Counted from the stretch's first letter, positions 16,686 to 25,850 are shown. The stretch: 58,254 nucleotides of DNA from an uncultured Kordiimonas sp. (GCA_947492375.1 CANLMI010000006.1:1-58254); one strand, 5' to 3'. Notes: a model not told the origin generated them from the sequence alone. Numbers and translations: made by a program.

Positions 16686-17768
16686 ATGGGTCTCAGGAAA
16701 ATAATACATATAGATATGGATGCATTCTTTGCGTCCGTTGAACAGCGTGATTTTCCTGAGCTTCGCGGTAAGCCCATCGCCGTCGGTGGAGGTGGTGAGC
16801 GCGGAGTAGTTGCAGCGGCTAGTTATGAAGCAAGGCAATATGGTGTTCGCTCTGCTATGCCGGGTAGACGTGCCAAAGAGTTATGCCCTGACCTTATTTT
16901 TGTGAAACACCGATTTGACGCCTACCGTGAAGTCTCAGGCCAGATACGCGAAATCTTTCACCACTATACCGATCTTGTTGAGCCGCTTTCACTAGATGAG
17001 GCCTATCTTGATGTAACTGAAAACAAACCCGGTATCCAATATGCCACCCAGATCGCTAAAGAGATAAGAACTAAAGTGTTTGAGCAAACACACCTCACTT
17101 GCTCCGCAGGCGTTTCCTATAATAAGTTTTTGGCTAAAACAGCGTCAGATATAAATAAGCCCAACGGTATGAAAGTGATTTTGCCAGAAGACGCCCCTGC
17201 TTTTTTAGAGACTATGAAGATTGAGAAGTTTCACGGTATTGGCAAGGCCACTGCCGCGAAAATGCACAAGCTTGGTATCTTTACCGGGATGGATTTAAAA
17301 AAGCCCAGCGAACATGAGTTGCACCAGCGTTTCGGTAAAGCTGGTATTCACTACTATCATATTGTCAGGGGCATAGATAACCGTAGCGTTAGCCCAGATA
17401 GAATTAGAAAATCCATCAGCGTCGAAAATACATTCTCCAAAGACACCAACGATAAGACCGTTCTTGCCGCTGAGATCAGATCACAAGGCCAATCGCTAGA
17501 TGCACGAATTAAGAAAGCCGAAGCCAAGGGAAAGACTATAACATTGAAACTTAAATTTTCTGACTTCAAGGCTATCACTAGAAGCGTAAGCGTGTCCCGG
17601 CCTACTTCCGATATAGAAGAAATCCAGAGCCTTGCACTTCAATTACTGGATAAAGTAGAGCTAACCAAAACAGTGCGCCTGCTTGGGATTGGCATTTCTA
17701 ATTTAGATGAAAGGCCAGCGGAAGAACTGCCCCAGTTAGACCTCGGCCTTAGTGAAGTAAATGTCTAG
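16686..17768 (+). CDS. dinB: DNA polymerase IV
   Basis: 360 aa, usual length. HIDMDAFFASVEQ and SLDEAYLDV carry the catalytic acidic residues of Y-family polymerases; ERGVVAAASYEARQYGVRSAMP is the palm/finger signature; helix-hairpin-helix KFHGIGKATAAKMHKLGI at about 180; little-finger domain after 240. Error-prone translesion synthesis. The SOS box at 16633-16647 implies LexA control. It is accessory here: an element-borne copy heading a run of small genes and an integrase. Confidence 0.95.
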   Translation: MGLRKIIHIDMDAFFASVEQRDFPELRGKPIAVGGGGERGVVAAASYEARQYGVRSAMPGRRAKELCPDLIFVKHRFDAYREVSGQIREIFHHYTDLVEPLSLDEAYLDVTENKPGIQYATQIAKEIRTKVFEQTHLTCSAGVSYNKFLAKTASDINKPNGMKVILPEDAPAFLETMKIEKFHGIGKATAAKMHKLGIFTGMDLKKPSEHELHQRFGKAGIHYYHIVRGIDNRSVSPDRIRKSISVENTFSKDTNDKTVLAAEIRSQGQSLDARIKKAEAKGKTITLKLKFSDFKAITRSVSVSRPTSDIEEIQSLALQLLDKVELTKTVRLLGIGISNLDERPAEELPQLDLGLSEVNV

Positions 17769-17830
17769 TTGCTACCTTAAATAACCCGGCTAAACCCGGT
17801 TGAATCTTTGCTTTCCGCAACCATGGCTAC

Positions 17831-17861
17831 ATAGATAAAATGCCATCTATATTTTTTTACC
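17831..17861 (+). terminator. Possible terminator after dinB
   Basis: ATAGAT-aaaatgcc-ATCTAT followed by ATTTTTTT. Short AT stem; convincing mainly because of the T-run and its place behind dinB. Confidence 0.5.
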
Positions 17862-17993
17862 TCTCTTATCTTATTGATTTATCTCCATAAATATAACCCT
17901 CACAGTGCTCCGCTATCGCGGCGCAGCACATTTAATACTTTAGGTTATGAAACCATGAGTGGTATTATGGAAATAGAGATAAGTTAAAAATTA

Positions 17994-18122
17994 ATGGGCG
18001 AAAAGCAGATACCTAGAGAATTGAAATCAGAAAAACTTAATAAAGCACTGCACATCAATCTTTTGGATATCGAAGACTTTTACGATTTTTGGGCTAATAA
18101 TGAAAATAAAAGTTCCCGGTGA
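17994..18122 (+). CDS. Small hypothetical protein (42 aa)
   Basis: ATG at 17994 to TGA at 18120; begins MGEKQIPRELKSEKLNKALH and contains LLDIEDFYDFWANN. Its end overlaps the next start by 23 bases in another frame. It has a weak purine-rich leader. No family recognised. Confidence 0.35.
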   Translation: MGEKQIPRELKSEKLNKALHINLLDIEDFYDFWANNENKSSR

Positions 18123-18339
18123 AATGAGTGTTGCAGACATGCGCCAATGCATAATGGAACAGCTCAATGAAATGACCGAAGCATTTAACGTCAGGTATGT
18201 GCGGGGAATTAATCTGTATTTCACCCCAACAGATGGCAAAGGCAACGAGGTTGTTTGTAAAACACCCCTTGGCAAAGAAGTAACGCAAATGGAAAGCGAA
18301 GGAAAATATATGTCAGCAGCAGATACATATGAAATTTGA
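18100..18339 (+). CDS. Hypothetical protein (79 aa)
   Basis: Starts MKIKVPGEMSVADMRQCIME, contains a strand-rich middle (RGINLYFTPTDGKGNEVVCK). First of a run of small same-strand genes leading to the integrase at 19379. No family recognised; context suggests an element regulatory or accessory protein. Confidence 0.6.
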   Translation: MKIKVPGEMSVADMRQCIMEQLNEMTEAFNVRYVRGINLYFTPTDGKGNEVVCKTPLGKEVTQMESEGKYMSAADTYEI

Positions 18340-18405
18340 AGTGCGAGGGATTTAACCAATCATCTTTTGTAAGCTCAATTCCAAAAGCAAGCGAAAGATA
18401 ACCAG

Positions 18406-18720
18406 ATGCTAAAAGAAGATATTGAACGCAATGAACGAGAAGCAAGTATAATCAGGTCTAAAAAAGGGCCAGATAATTCGCGAATTAATGCAGAAATAGG
18501 AAGGGCAAAATCTCTATCTAGTACCCTACAGAATTGGGCCAACCAACAATTGGGTATCAAGCGGCGCAAACAGGCGGAAAAAGAGAGGGCCGCCGCCGAA
18601 AGTTGGGCAGACTTTAGCGCCCGAAAAAGTGCGGGGATTGCTGAAATTAATAACAGAGAGAGATTTGGCAAATCAGTCATAGAAAAGCGTGAAAATTATG
18701 GCAGAAGCAAAAAACGATAA
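18406..18720 (+). CDS. Hypothetical basic coiled-coil protein (104 aa)
   Basis: Highly charged, Arg/Lys/Glu-rich, predicted as a long helix (ERNEREASIIRSKK, RRKQAEKERAAAESWADF). Unknown role, possibly DNA-binding. Same strand and spacing as its neighbours. Confidence 0.6.
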   Translation: MLKEDIERNEREASIIRSKKGPDNSRINAEIGRAKSLSSTLQNWANQQLGIKRRKQAEKERAAAESWADFSARKSAGIAEINNRERFGKSVIEKRENYGRSKKR

Positions 18721-18736
18721 ACAGTGTTGAGGCGGC

Positions 18737-19036
18737 ATGAATGACAATGAATATGGACAAAACTTACTATCAACCAAACACACCGCAATTAAGCGGTATC
18801 TGAAACATCGCCACCAGTATTATTTAACCCTACAAGAAGCTGTAGACGCATTACCGGAACTAAATATACACACAAACGTTTCACAGCTTCAAAGTGCCGC
18901 TTCACCTGACACCTTCGGGGTGAAGCGGCTACCTTTCTTCACCGACCCTGCCACCAAATACGAGATCATAGATCAAGGTGTGTTGGTGGGTTTTTATTCC
19001 CAGCTTCAACTCAATGCAATTTTAGCAACGCTGTGA
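18737..19036 (+). CDS. Hypothetical protein, paralogue of the next gene (99 aa)
   Basis: Preceded by GAGGCGGC. Contains LQEAVDALPELNI, PDTFGVKRLPFFTDP and a C-terminal YSQLQLNA. The pattern V..AL..L, PD..G.(K/R).LP.F.DP, L...Y..L is shared with the protein at 19047. The two probably arose by duplication. Their place ahead of an integrase suggests small helix-turn-helix or excisionase-like proteins, an inference only. Confidence 0.65.
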   Translation: MNDNEYGQNLLSTKHTAIKRYLKHRHQYYLTLQEAVDALPELNIHTNVSQLQSAASPDTFGVKRLPFFTDPATKYEIIDQGVLVGFYSQLQLNAILATL

Positions 19037-19046
19037 TGAGGAAATC

Positions 19047-19304
19047 ATGGATAAAGAAACTTTATCAAAGCAATTCTACATTGAAATTACTCAGGTTCCA
19101 GAAGCCCTTGAAAGCATAGGTGTTGGGGTTGATATTGATCAAGTAAAGCGTGCTTGTGAGCCGGACGCACACGGAAAAAGAAAGCTTCCGGCATTCCTAG
19201 ACCCCATCAAGAAAAAGCTAATGGTCAATAAGTTTCGACTTTTTGAAATCTACCAGCACCTTGAAGCAGAAGCAGAAAAAAACCTGCGTGAACCTATACC
19301 ATAA
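19047..19304 (+). CDS. Hypothetical protein, paralogue of the previous gene (85 aa)
   Basis: GAGGAAATC precedes the ATG. VPEALESIGV, CEPDAHGKRKLPAFLDP and FRLFEIYQHLEA align with the gene upstream, which ends ten bases before. Followed by the tyrosine integrase after 75 bases. Unknown function; a regulator of the integrase is the simplest reading. Confidence 0.65.
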   Translation: MDKETLSKQFYIEITQVPEALESIGVGVDIDQVKRACEPDAHGKRKLPAFLDPIKKKLMVNKFRLFEIYQHLEAEAEKNLREPIP

Positions 19305-19378
19305 ATTTGCTGTGGATAAGACTCAGCAACGCTTTGAAACCCATTGAAAGAGGAGATTCGCTAGGCGATTCTGAATAA

Positions 19379-20605
19379 ATGGCATCCATACAAGTTCAAA
19401 AGGGAAGAAAGTCCCCTTTCAGAGTATTTTGGATAGATCAAAACACTGGCAAACAAAGAAACCGGAGTTTTGGACGTCGCAAGGATGCCTTGGTTTTCAT
19501 GGAATCCATCCGCGCCCTTGAAAACACCCTCACCCAGAACGACCCCAATATGACCATTGAGCAAGCCATGCATGCTTGGTACATCAAGGCCACAACAACG
19601 GGCCTTGGTGGACGTGAACCCGTTGAGCGCAGTACGGCCTGTAAATACAATGAGCATAAGAATATTATTACGAGCCGTGAGGGGCAAACAAAGCTTTGTA
19701 AACTTGATGAGCTTGAATGTGAAAATATACGGGACAGGCTTTTAGAAGATTATAGCCGGGCCTATGCAAAGAAGATTTTCACTTCATTCAAATCTGCTCT
19801 TACATTTGCGGCTAATCAAAAGAAAATCGTCAACAACCCGGCGCAAGATGTTAATATTCAAATCTCCAAGCGCCAACGTAATGCGAATAAGACCCAGATA
19901 CCGAGCCTTGAAGATGTATATGGGATAACACAAGCCATTGAGCGTTTAATGCGTTCCCCTGACCCTAATATTCGCCCCGCTTGGGTACGTTACGGACCTC
20001 TATTCTATACACTGCTTTACACAGGTATGCGGCCTACAGAAATCAGGGGATTGCCGTGGCGTGATGTTCGTTGGGAGCGCGGCGGTATTCAGATTACACA
20101 AGGTGCAGATCAGTTTAATGAGATTGGCGCGCTTAAAACCGGAGCCGCAGAGCGTTTTATACCAACGCCGTCCTTTGTCATGCAGCATTTGAAACGATGG
20201 CAGGAATTTTGTCCCCAAGGTGAGCACAATCTAGTTTTCCCAACATGGATCGGCACGGTTGAATCGCATCAGAACATCACCTCCCGGGGCTGGTATCCTT
20301 TATGTAAGGAAGCGGGACTAGTGACCCCCAGAGGTGAAAAACTAGTGGCAAATTACTCGCTTTATTCGCTGCGACATATCAAAGCTTCGCTTGAAATCGA
20401 ATTGGGTCGCTCACCGAAGAAGATACAGGAAATCATGGGTCATGAGGATATAAAGATGACTTTTGATGTTTATGGTCATTTATTCAAAGACCTTGAGATG
20501 CAGGACAATGCGGATGAGGCACATGAACTTGTGCGTTCCGTTGCCAAACGGTTGCCAAAGAAAAATCAAGTTATTGATATTTATAGCAAAATTTCCACTG
20601 ACTAG
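19379..20605 (+). CDS. Tyrosine recombinase (phage-type integrase)
   Basis: 408 aa. N-terminal arm-binding region (VQKGRKSPFRVFWID), SAM-like core-binding domain at about 70-170, catalytic domain after 180 with Arg in TGMRPTEIRGL, the box SLRHIKAS, GH in IMGHEDIKMT and the nucleophile Tyr in FDVYGHL. The usual HxxR box reads YSLR, so the first His is a Tyr; some active integrases tolerate this. Its stop codon abuts a 50-base tRNA-Phe 3' fragment, which identifies its own attachment site, and TTGCCAAA repeats lie on both sides. Confidence 0.93.
   Translation: MASIQVQKGRKSPFRVFWIDQNTGKQRNRSFGRRKDALVFMESIRALENTLTQNDPNMTIEQAMHAWYIKATTTGLGGREPVERSTACKYNEHKNIITSREGQTKLCKLDELECENIRDRLLEDYSRAYAKKIFTSFKSALTFAANQKKIVNNPAQDVNIQISKRQRNANKTQIPSLEDVYGITQAIERLMRSPDPNIRPAWVRYGPLFYTLLYTGMRPTEIRGLPWRDVRWERGGIQITQGADQFNEIGALKTGAAERFIPTPSFVMQHLKRWQEFCPQGEHNLVFPTWIGTVESHQNITSRGWYPLCKEAGLVTPRGEKLVANYSLYSLRHIKASLEIELGRSPKKIQEIMGHEDIKMTFDVYGHLFKDLEMQDNADEAHELVRSVAKRLPKKNQVIDIYSKISTD
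20541..20559 (+). repeat. Paired TTGCCAAA repeats, left set (inside integrase 3' end)
   Basis: TTGCCAAA at 20541-20548 and 20552-20559, 11-base period. A second pair with the same period is at 20772-20790. Together they flank the tRNA-Phe core as arm-type integrase sites would. Confidence 0.5.
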
Positions 20606-20654
20606 GAGATTGAAAATCCCTGTGTCGGTAGTTCAATTCTACCTCTGGGCACCA
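20605..20654 (+). other. tRNA-Phe (GAA) 3' fragment = attachment site of the tyrosine integrase
   Basis: GAGATTGAAAATCCC is the anticodon arm of tRNA-Phe, then the variable loop GTGTC, a T-arm GTAGTTCAATTCTAC, and an acceptor end CTGGGCACCA. The 5' half is absent, so it is not a functional tRNA but the duplicated 3' end left by integrases that use tRNA genes. Confidence 0.8.
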
Positions 20655-20771
20655 TTTATTTCCGCGACTTACAGAGGAATCGCTCTAAAAATTTCTGGCA
20701 ACAGATTGCCATAATAAACCTTCTGTAACGCGCGGAATTCCTTACCTCCTTTTTTGGCCACGTTTCAACTC

Positions 20772-20790
20772 TTGCCAAAATATTGCCAAA
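20772..20790 (+). repeat. Paired TTGCCAAA repeats, right set
   Basis: TTGCCAAA at 20772-20779 and 20783-20790, 11-base period as in the left set. An inverted TGGCAA-caga-TTGCCA at 20696-20711 lies between. Candidate arm-type sites. Confidence 0.5.
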
Positions 20791-20875
20791 ACCTCTAATC
20801 CACTGCCCCTTGCACAGCTACATTTTGGGATTTGATTAGATTACTTTTTCTCTCACAGTCTAACTCATAAAGCTT

Positions 20876-21625
20876 CTAACCCTTAAATGCCCATTTACCA
20901 TCCAATCCTTTACATGAAAGCCTGTGGTACGGCTCGTTATCAGAGCATTGCCGAACTATCCGGCAAAATGAGTAATCCACCTCAATTTCAGAGCTTGTAA
21001 AACCCGGCTTACAGGCTTTTGTCTCAGGAATAAAGCCATTTACAAGTGATCCGAGCCGCCAACCTTCTTCAATGACGCCTTTTCTATCTTCTCCTGATGG
21101 GTGCCACTCTGTTGCTTCCCGATTACTCATACCTTCTGTTGCTTGTTCCATCGAAAACCCCATCCGTGCTAAAGCAAAACCAGCAAACATATCTGCCCGT
21201 AACTCTTCTGGATGACCAATATAATTTTTTGAATATCCAGTCAGTAAATCAGAAAAGTGATGCCCTACTTCATGTGCCATAACCCTTAGGTCACCTATGC
21301 TTGGGGTGCCCCTTACCCAGTCACGGTGGTTTCGGTCATAGACAATATACAGTTTTTCTCCTCTGCGTGTCGCAAGAGCAGTTGCGTATTTTTCAATACG
21401 GGCCGACATTATAGTTATGTTTGTATCAAACCCTATAGCGTTAGAAATTTTCCTAATTGCTATTTCAGCCTCTTTAGATGGATGACCTAAATCTGAAATT
21501 TTCCCAGTGATGAAGCCTCCAAATCTAAGTTTGAAATCTTCTTCTGTAGGTTTGTCTATAGCTTGAACGGTAATCGAAATGCTAAGACAGGCAAAGATTG
21601 TTCCAACAAAAAATAGCTGTTTCAT
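20876..21625 (-). CDS. Secreted zinc metalloprotease-like protein (HEVGHH)
   Basis: About 249 aa from the ATG at 21625 (GAGGTGG six bases upstream). Signal peptide FFVGTIFACLSISITVQA. HEVGHH near residue 118 is an HExxH zinc site, and EELRADMFAGFAL downstream offers the third ligand. Four Cys in the tail probably form disulphides outside the cytoplasm. It should act in the periplasm or outside. Last gene of a minus-strand cluster of five with membrane proteins. Confidence 0.75.
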   Translation of the reverse strand: MKQLFFVGTIFACLSISITVQAIDKPTEEDFKLRFGGFITGKISDLGHPSKEAEIAIRKISNAIGFDTNITIMSARIEKYATALATRRGEKLYIVYDRNHRDWVRGTPSIGDLRVMAHEVGHHFSDLLTGYSKNYIGHPEELRADMFAGFALARMGFSMEQATEGMSNREATEWHPSGEDRKGVIEEGWRLGSLVNGFIPETKACKPGFTSSEIEVDYSFCRIVRQCSDNEPYHRLSCKGLDGKWAFKG

Positions 21626-21639
21626 AATTTCCACCTCTA

Positions 21640-21894
21640 TCATTCTTCTGCAGAACAAATTTCTACGCCATCAATCACGATACATTCCTCAATAACGCTT
21701 TGCTCTTGATTAACTTTATTCCGTTGGGCAGCGGACGTTTCCACAGAACCCTTCAACCGCAAATTTGCTGAATTATTGTCATTCACCCCCGCAATATCGA
21801 GGGCAAGAAGAAAAATGATCCAAAAAATAATTCCGCTTATCAGCATTTCAATTCGATATTCGCGGAACATCTGAAAAAACCGCTCCCAAGTCAT
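21640..21894 (-). CDS. Small single-span membrane protein (84 aa)
   Basis: One clear transmembrane helix (MLISGIIFWIIFLLALDIAGV) after a short cytoplasmic N-terminus; the rest is polar with two Cys at the end. It overlaps the upstream gene by four bases and precedes the protease, so the three are probably co-translated. Unknown family. Confidence 0.65.
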   Translation of the reverse strand: MTWERFFQMFREYRIEMLISGIIFWIIFLLALDIAGVNDNNSANLRLKGSVETSAAQRNKVNQEQSVIEECIVIDGVEICSAEE

Positions 21895-23153
21895 GAGCCT
21901 TCATCCTCTTTTTTAAGGTCAACGCGATCTTGCTTGCGCCCAAAATTGAAGTCTTTTACGGCACGAATGTCCTCACGGGCATTTATCCGATCATCTATTG
22001 CATCCTTTCCAAGTTGAGCGGTCACGATGTCTTCAACGGTTAAGCCAAGCACTTTGATGCGTCTTAAATCCTCTGGGGTAAGGCGAGCGACAGCGATAAT
22101 TATGAACAGAAGTGCCCAAAATGGCGCTAAATCCAAACTTAGGCCACCAGCTATAAATGGTGCATAATTGATCCAATAACGGATAATAGCGGCCTCAGGG
22201 GATAGTTTTTCAAAGGCTTCAAATTCTGGACCCGGATTAGCAGTTACGGCATCAATAAAGACCCGAAGTTTGCTATTGGACAATTCTATATCCTTGCGAA
22301 TTTTATCCAATGCTAGGCGCTGCCTGCGGGCCACATCTGCATCTTTTGAAAAAGTTGATACCAACTCCAACTTTGATGGAAGACCTTCAAGGGTTCTCAA
22401 AACTGATGCAGCAAAGTTATCAACATTAACTCTTGCTAACTCCGCTCTCATAGCGTTCGTTTCGCGCGACATCAAGCGGGTTCGGTCATTATAACTTCGC
22501 TCAGAGCTTGCTATCTCACGGAGCTTCACTAATCGCCCTTGAGAGCTGATATTTGTATTGTTAACTCGTCCAATGAATGTTTCAGCTTCACTGCCAAGGG
22601 TAACAAAACTGCCGTGAATATCCAGAAGGGCAGAATGAACAGCGCCCGGTCCTGCAACACCGGAATATGTGCCATATTTAAATTCGTTTTCTGCCGCAGT
22701 TTTATAGCGTTCAATCTCGCTACGAATATCAACCGCGACACCTTCGATCAGTTGACCTCGTTGGTATTTAAAATCAATTATATCTTCGGTCGTACCTACT
22801 GATACTGAAACGTGCTTTTCCAGAGCATCTAGGCCTACCAGATCACGAATATTCTGCATTGTACTGACCCAGAATATCATGAAAACACCAACTAAAGTTG
22901 AGATAAGACCAAGCGCAATTTGCCTCTTGTCCTCTTGGAACGGGACAGTTTTCAACGCAGCCCACCAGAATAGATAAATTGCCATCCCTGAGCCAATCGC
23001 AAACACAGAACCATGCGCTTTGTCTTCGAAATTTTCTGCAAATAAGGTCACACCTCCATAGGTGAAATACATGGATGCGACAGTTAGGAGCAAAAGGCCG
23101 AGATTAAGTATTTTGCTTTTACCGATTTCAACTTCTGCTAAAAATTTAATCAT
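21891..23153 (-). CDS. Multi-span membrane protein with coiled-coil domain
   Basis: About 420 aa from the second ATG (23153, AAAGGGA seven bases upstream). Three N-terminal transmembrane helices (ILNLGLLLLTVASMYFTYGG, FAIGSGMAIYLFWWAAL, ALGLISTLVGVFMIFWVS), a long alpha-helical periplasmic or cytoplasmic domain (about 120-330), a fourth hydrophobic segment (APFWALLFIIIAVARL) and a charged tail. No family recognised. Central member of the five-gene cluster. Confidence 0.7.
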   Translation of the reverse strand: MIKFLAEVEIGKSKILNLGLLLLTVASMYFTYGGVTLFAENFEDKAHGSVFAIGSGMAIYLFWWAALKTVPFQEDKRQIALGLISTLVGVFMIFWVSTMQNIRDLVGLDALEKHVSVSVGTTEDIIDFKYQRGQLIEGVAVDIRSEIERYKTAAENEFKYGTYSGVAGPGAVHSALLDIHGSFVTLGSEAETFIGRVNNTNISSQGRLVKLREIASSERSYNDRTRLMSRETNAMRAELARVNVDNFAASVLRTLEGLPSKLELVSTFSKDADVARRQRLALDKIRKDIELSNSKLRVFIDAVTANPGPEFEAFEKLSPEAAIIRYWINYAPFIAGGLSLDLAPFWALLFIIIAVARLTPEDLRRIKVLGLTVEDIVTAQLGKDAIDDRINAREDIRAVKDFNFGRKQDRVDLKKEDEGS

Positions 23154-23230
23154 AAAATTCCCTTTCATTACGATTGGAAATTCATGCCTAGCAAGCTTTC
23201 AGGCGCAGATTCCTCGCGCCCGATTTGCAC

Positions 23231-24442
23231 CTATAATTTACGCCCTTGGCTTAACGATTTTGATTGCACCATTTCTGTTTGCGGTGGTCCTTGACGCTTT
23301 TCAATGCCCGGATGCGCAGCCGCGCTAATCGAATTATCGCTTATATCTTGGGTAGGCGTTTGTGCAGGCTTGATGCCCTCAGATTGTTGTACTTGATGAT
23401 AATCTTTGCCTGCACTGGATTTATTAAAGCCACTCGACAGCGTTTGACCATTCACTCGCACAGCTTTGCGCTCTATAGCTTCACTTTCATTTAACTGTTC
23501 AACCTTATCTTTTGACGATTGTGCAATGTCATCAAACTTTGTAACCGCAGCGTCCATGCGCTCTTTATCTTTTGATTGAAAATCAGCCGCAGTGCTCGCC
23601 AGTAAATCAGCATGGGCATCTTTCCTGCTTATATCTTCAACTATGCGCTGCGTTTCATATTTGCTTTTTATACCTATCTCAGCTTTGGCAGTTTGATCAA
23701 TGGATGACCTTTCACCGTCCTTACTATGATCTCCAAAGGTATTGCGTACATCAGGAATGCGATCCATGATCGCTTCTTCCTTAAGACCATAGTGCGTATC
23801 AATCTGGCGCTTTGCAGCGTCAGCCTTGAGGCCAATGCGATCTATTTGATCCATTTGCGCCTTTGCCTGTGCATTCGAGCTAGTCGATAGCTTAGGCGCA
23901 ATATCAGCAGTGTGTTTAAGCTCTTGAGAGTTTTTCCAGCGATCAACATTTTTGAGTTCGTTCGCGCGAATTTCCTCATTAGCAACAACTGCTTTCGCCA
24001 CCTCGAAAACATTAGGCCCGTCAGGACCGTTTGTGTCATGGGGGCCATTAGGCCTCTTGACTGGATCAATACTTTGCTGTCGCATATGATCGGGACCATT
24101 GAAAGCTTTCGTGGCGGTTAGTCCACGCGCCCTAATTGCTGAAATGTCTCTATCGCGATGTTCTTGAGCTTGGGTATTTCTGCGCTCGAACTGGCGGTCA
24201 ATCTCCTCGTATTTGTCTATGCGCCCTGCGGAGCTGCCCATACCGGGCGGCTCCATATTCTGCGATGCGATAGGATTGATCTTATCAAGCTGTGCTTTCT
24301 GCCAGTCTTTATTGGCTTCAATCGACTTCTCAAAGGTTTCTTCCGCACCCATTTGAGCACTGGCTGTGCCGCTTGTTGTCCTAAGATCACGCTTGGGGCG
24401 CTCATCAGGAGCAGCCCCATCCTTGTTATCAGGGTCGGCCAT
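23231..24442 (-). CDS. Large hydrophilic, probably disordered protein (403 aa)
   Basis: No membrane segment; rich in Lys, Asp, Gln and Ser with short helical stretches (RQFERRNTQAQEHRDRDI). The start TAATGG overlaps the stop of the upstream gene. Such proteins often serve as scaffold or DNA-transfer accessories in mobile elements; no homology seen. Confidence 0.65.
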   Translation of the reverse strand: MADPDNKDGAAPDERPKRDLRTTSGTASAQMGAEETFEKSIEANKDWQKAQLDKINPIASQNMEPPGMGSSAGRIDKYEEIDRQFERRNTQAQEHRDRDISAIRARGLTATKAFNGPDHMRQQSIDPVKRPNGPHDTNGPDGPNVFEVAKAVVANEEIRANELKNVDRWKNSQELKHTADIAPKLSTSSNAQAKAQMDQIDRIGLKADAAKRQIDTHYGLKEEAIMDRIPDVRNTFGDHSKDGERSSIDQTAKAEIGIKSKYETQRIVEDISRKDAHADLLASTAADFQSKDKERMDAAVTKFDDIAQSSKDKVEQLNESEAIERKAVRVNGQTLSSGFNKSSAGKDYHQVQQSEGIKPAQTPTQDISDNSISAAAHPGIEKRQGPPQTEMVQSKSLSQGRKL

Positions 24443-25164
24443 TATTCTTCACCAGCCAAAAGGCCAGCATCCATATCCCAATCACCCTGCGGGGTCAGAG
24501 ATTTTGTGTTGCCATTGCCTTTTTGAGATTCGATTACGGTCAAGCATTTGTTCAATGTACCGGGCACACTGACTTTATATTTGTCGCCAATAAGCACCGC
24601 AACTAACAAGGGTTCGCCCATGTGGTTAAGATACAAATTACTGCACTGCTCATAATAGTTCTTGCGGGTATAAGGCACCCAACGCAGTAATTTTTTCCAA
24701 CCGGTATCCAGTTTCTTGCGATGCTCAATTTTATTAGCAACGCGTTCCTTTTTAGGGTGTTGCTCTATAAAGAAGTTCGGTTTCGAAGTTGGGTTAACCT
24801 TCTGAGTTTGAAACGCGTTCTTCCTGAAAGAAATTTCATCTTCGCTAAGATCAATAACCTTTCTGGCTTTACATGCATCATAGGCTGAAAACTTGATAAA
24901 GTAATGAAGCGGCAAAGGTGCAAATATCAGGCTAACCGTTTGCCAATCCTCAAGCTCTTCGGAAAACTTATAGGCGAGAACCGGAACACCAACCAAAAAT
25001 GCCACAGTGCTTGATGTAATCGCCAGTATATCGCACAGCAAACGTTTCCAAGGTCTTTGGTCTATAATTGTGGCGCGAAGTCTTAACTTACCATCTTTGG
25101 TCTTACTTACTGACACAGGGACCGGACCAGAAAACAACTTCTTAATATCGTTGATATTATCCAT
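24442..25164 (-). CDS. Membrane protein with two spans (240 aa)
   Basis: Two hydrophobic segments (ILAITSSTVAFLVGVPVLAY and VSLIFAPLPLHYFIKF) in the first 100 residues; the remainder is basic and presumably cytoplasmic. First gene of the minus-strand cluster 25164-20876. No family recognised. Confidence 0.65.
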   Translation of the reverse strand: MDNINDIKKLFSGPVPVSVSKTKDGKLRLRATIIDQRPWKRLLCDILAITSSTVAFLVGVPVLAYKFSEELEDWQTVSLIFAPLPLHYFIKFSAYDACKARKVIDLSEDEISFRKNAFQTQKVNPTSKPNFFIEQHPKKERVANKIEHRKKLDTGWKKLLRWVPYTRKNYYEQCSNLYLNHMGEPLLVAVLIGDKYKVSVPGTLNKCLTVIESQKGNGNTKSLTPQGDWDMDAGLLAGEE

Positions 25165-25334
25165 TTTTGACGCTTCTTTCTGGCAGAGGCCGGATACTTA
25201 CGCCATGGGATTATGCCCATCCGACACACTGCCAAAAAAGTTTCACGGCATAAGTTCTATCTTAATGTCACAGATAAATTCCCGTTTTCCTCGCAGACAT
25301 TTTATTGACGGAACAGAAAATGATAGGATGGGGT

Positions 25335-25850
25335 ATGACCGTTAAAAAGCGTCACCAAGGGCGCATTCCTATTACCGAGAAGATGACTAATGACTTGAGA
25401 GCCGTTAAAGATAAAACGGGCTGGAGTTTTATTGCGCTTTTCAAATACGCCAAAGAACACAAGCTTTTTAAAGAAACAAAAACACTAAATGCTGCCAGTG
25501 CCGGAAGCTGGTTAAACGGTCATACCAAGACGCTGTACCTTTCAGATTATAGATGCGTTATTTCGGCGTATGATCATATTCCAGAACAGCAATATGGTCA
25601 TGGAAGAGAGCTTACATTTCGCAAAAAACGGGTTCTGGTTCCCGACAGTTTCCCTAAACGTCTTAGTGCAGCCTTGCAAAACACCCAGATGAGCGTGGAC
25701 AAGCTGCTTAGTTATTCTGGTGCACCGAAGAGTTTAACACGGGGGATTGTTGATAGAGTGTTACGCGATGACGCAAACACCGTTCAAGACGAGCATTTCC
25801 AACACCTATTAAAGATCATAGAAGCACTTGAAGCCATAAATCAGGATTGA
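25335..25850 (+). CDS. Hypothetical DNA-binding-like protein (171 aa)
   Basis: I use the ATG at 25335 (MTVKKRHQGRIP, AGGA upstream); another in-frame start is at 25305. Two similar helical halves: TEKMTNDLRAVKDKTGWSFIALFKYA and PDSFPKRLSAALQNTQMSVDKLLSYS, each followed by a helix-turn-helix-like turn. A duplicated regulator domain is possible. Divergent from the membrane cluster, convergent with the XRE regulator. Confidence 0.6.
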   Translation: MTVKKRHQGRIPITEKMTNDLRAVKDKTGWSFIALFKYAKEHKLFKETKTLNAASAGSWLNGHTKTLYLSDYRCVISAYDHIPEQQYGHGRELTFRKKRVLVPDSFPKRLSAALQNTQMSVDKLLSYSGAPKSLTRGIVDRVLRDDANTVQDEHFQHLLKIIEALEAINQD

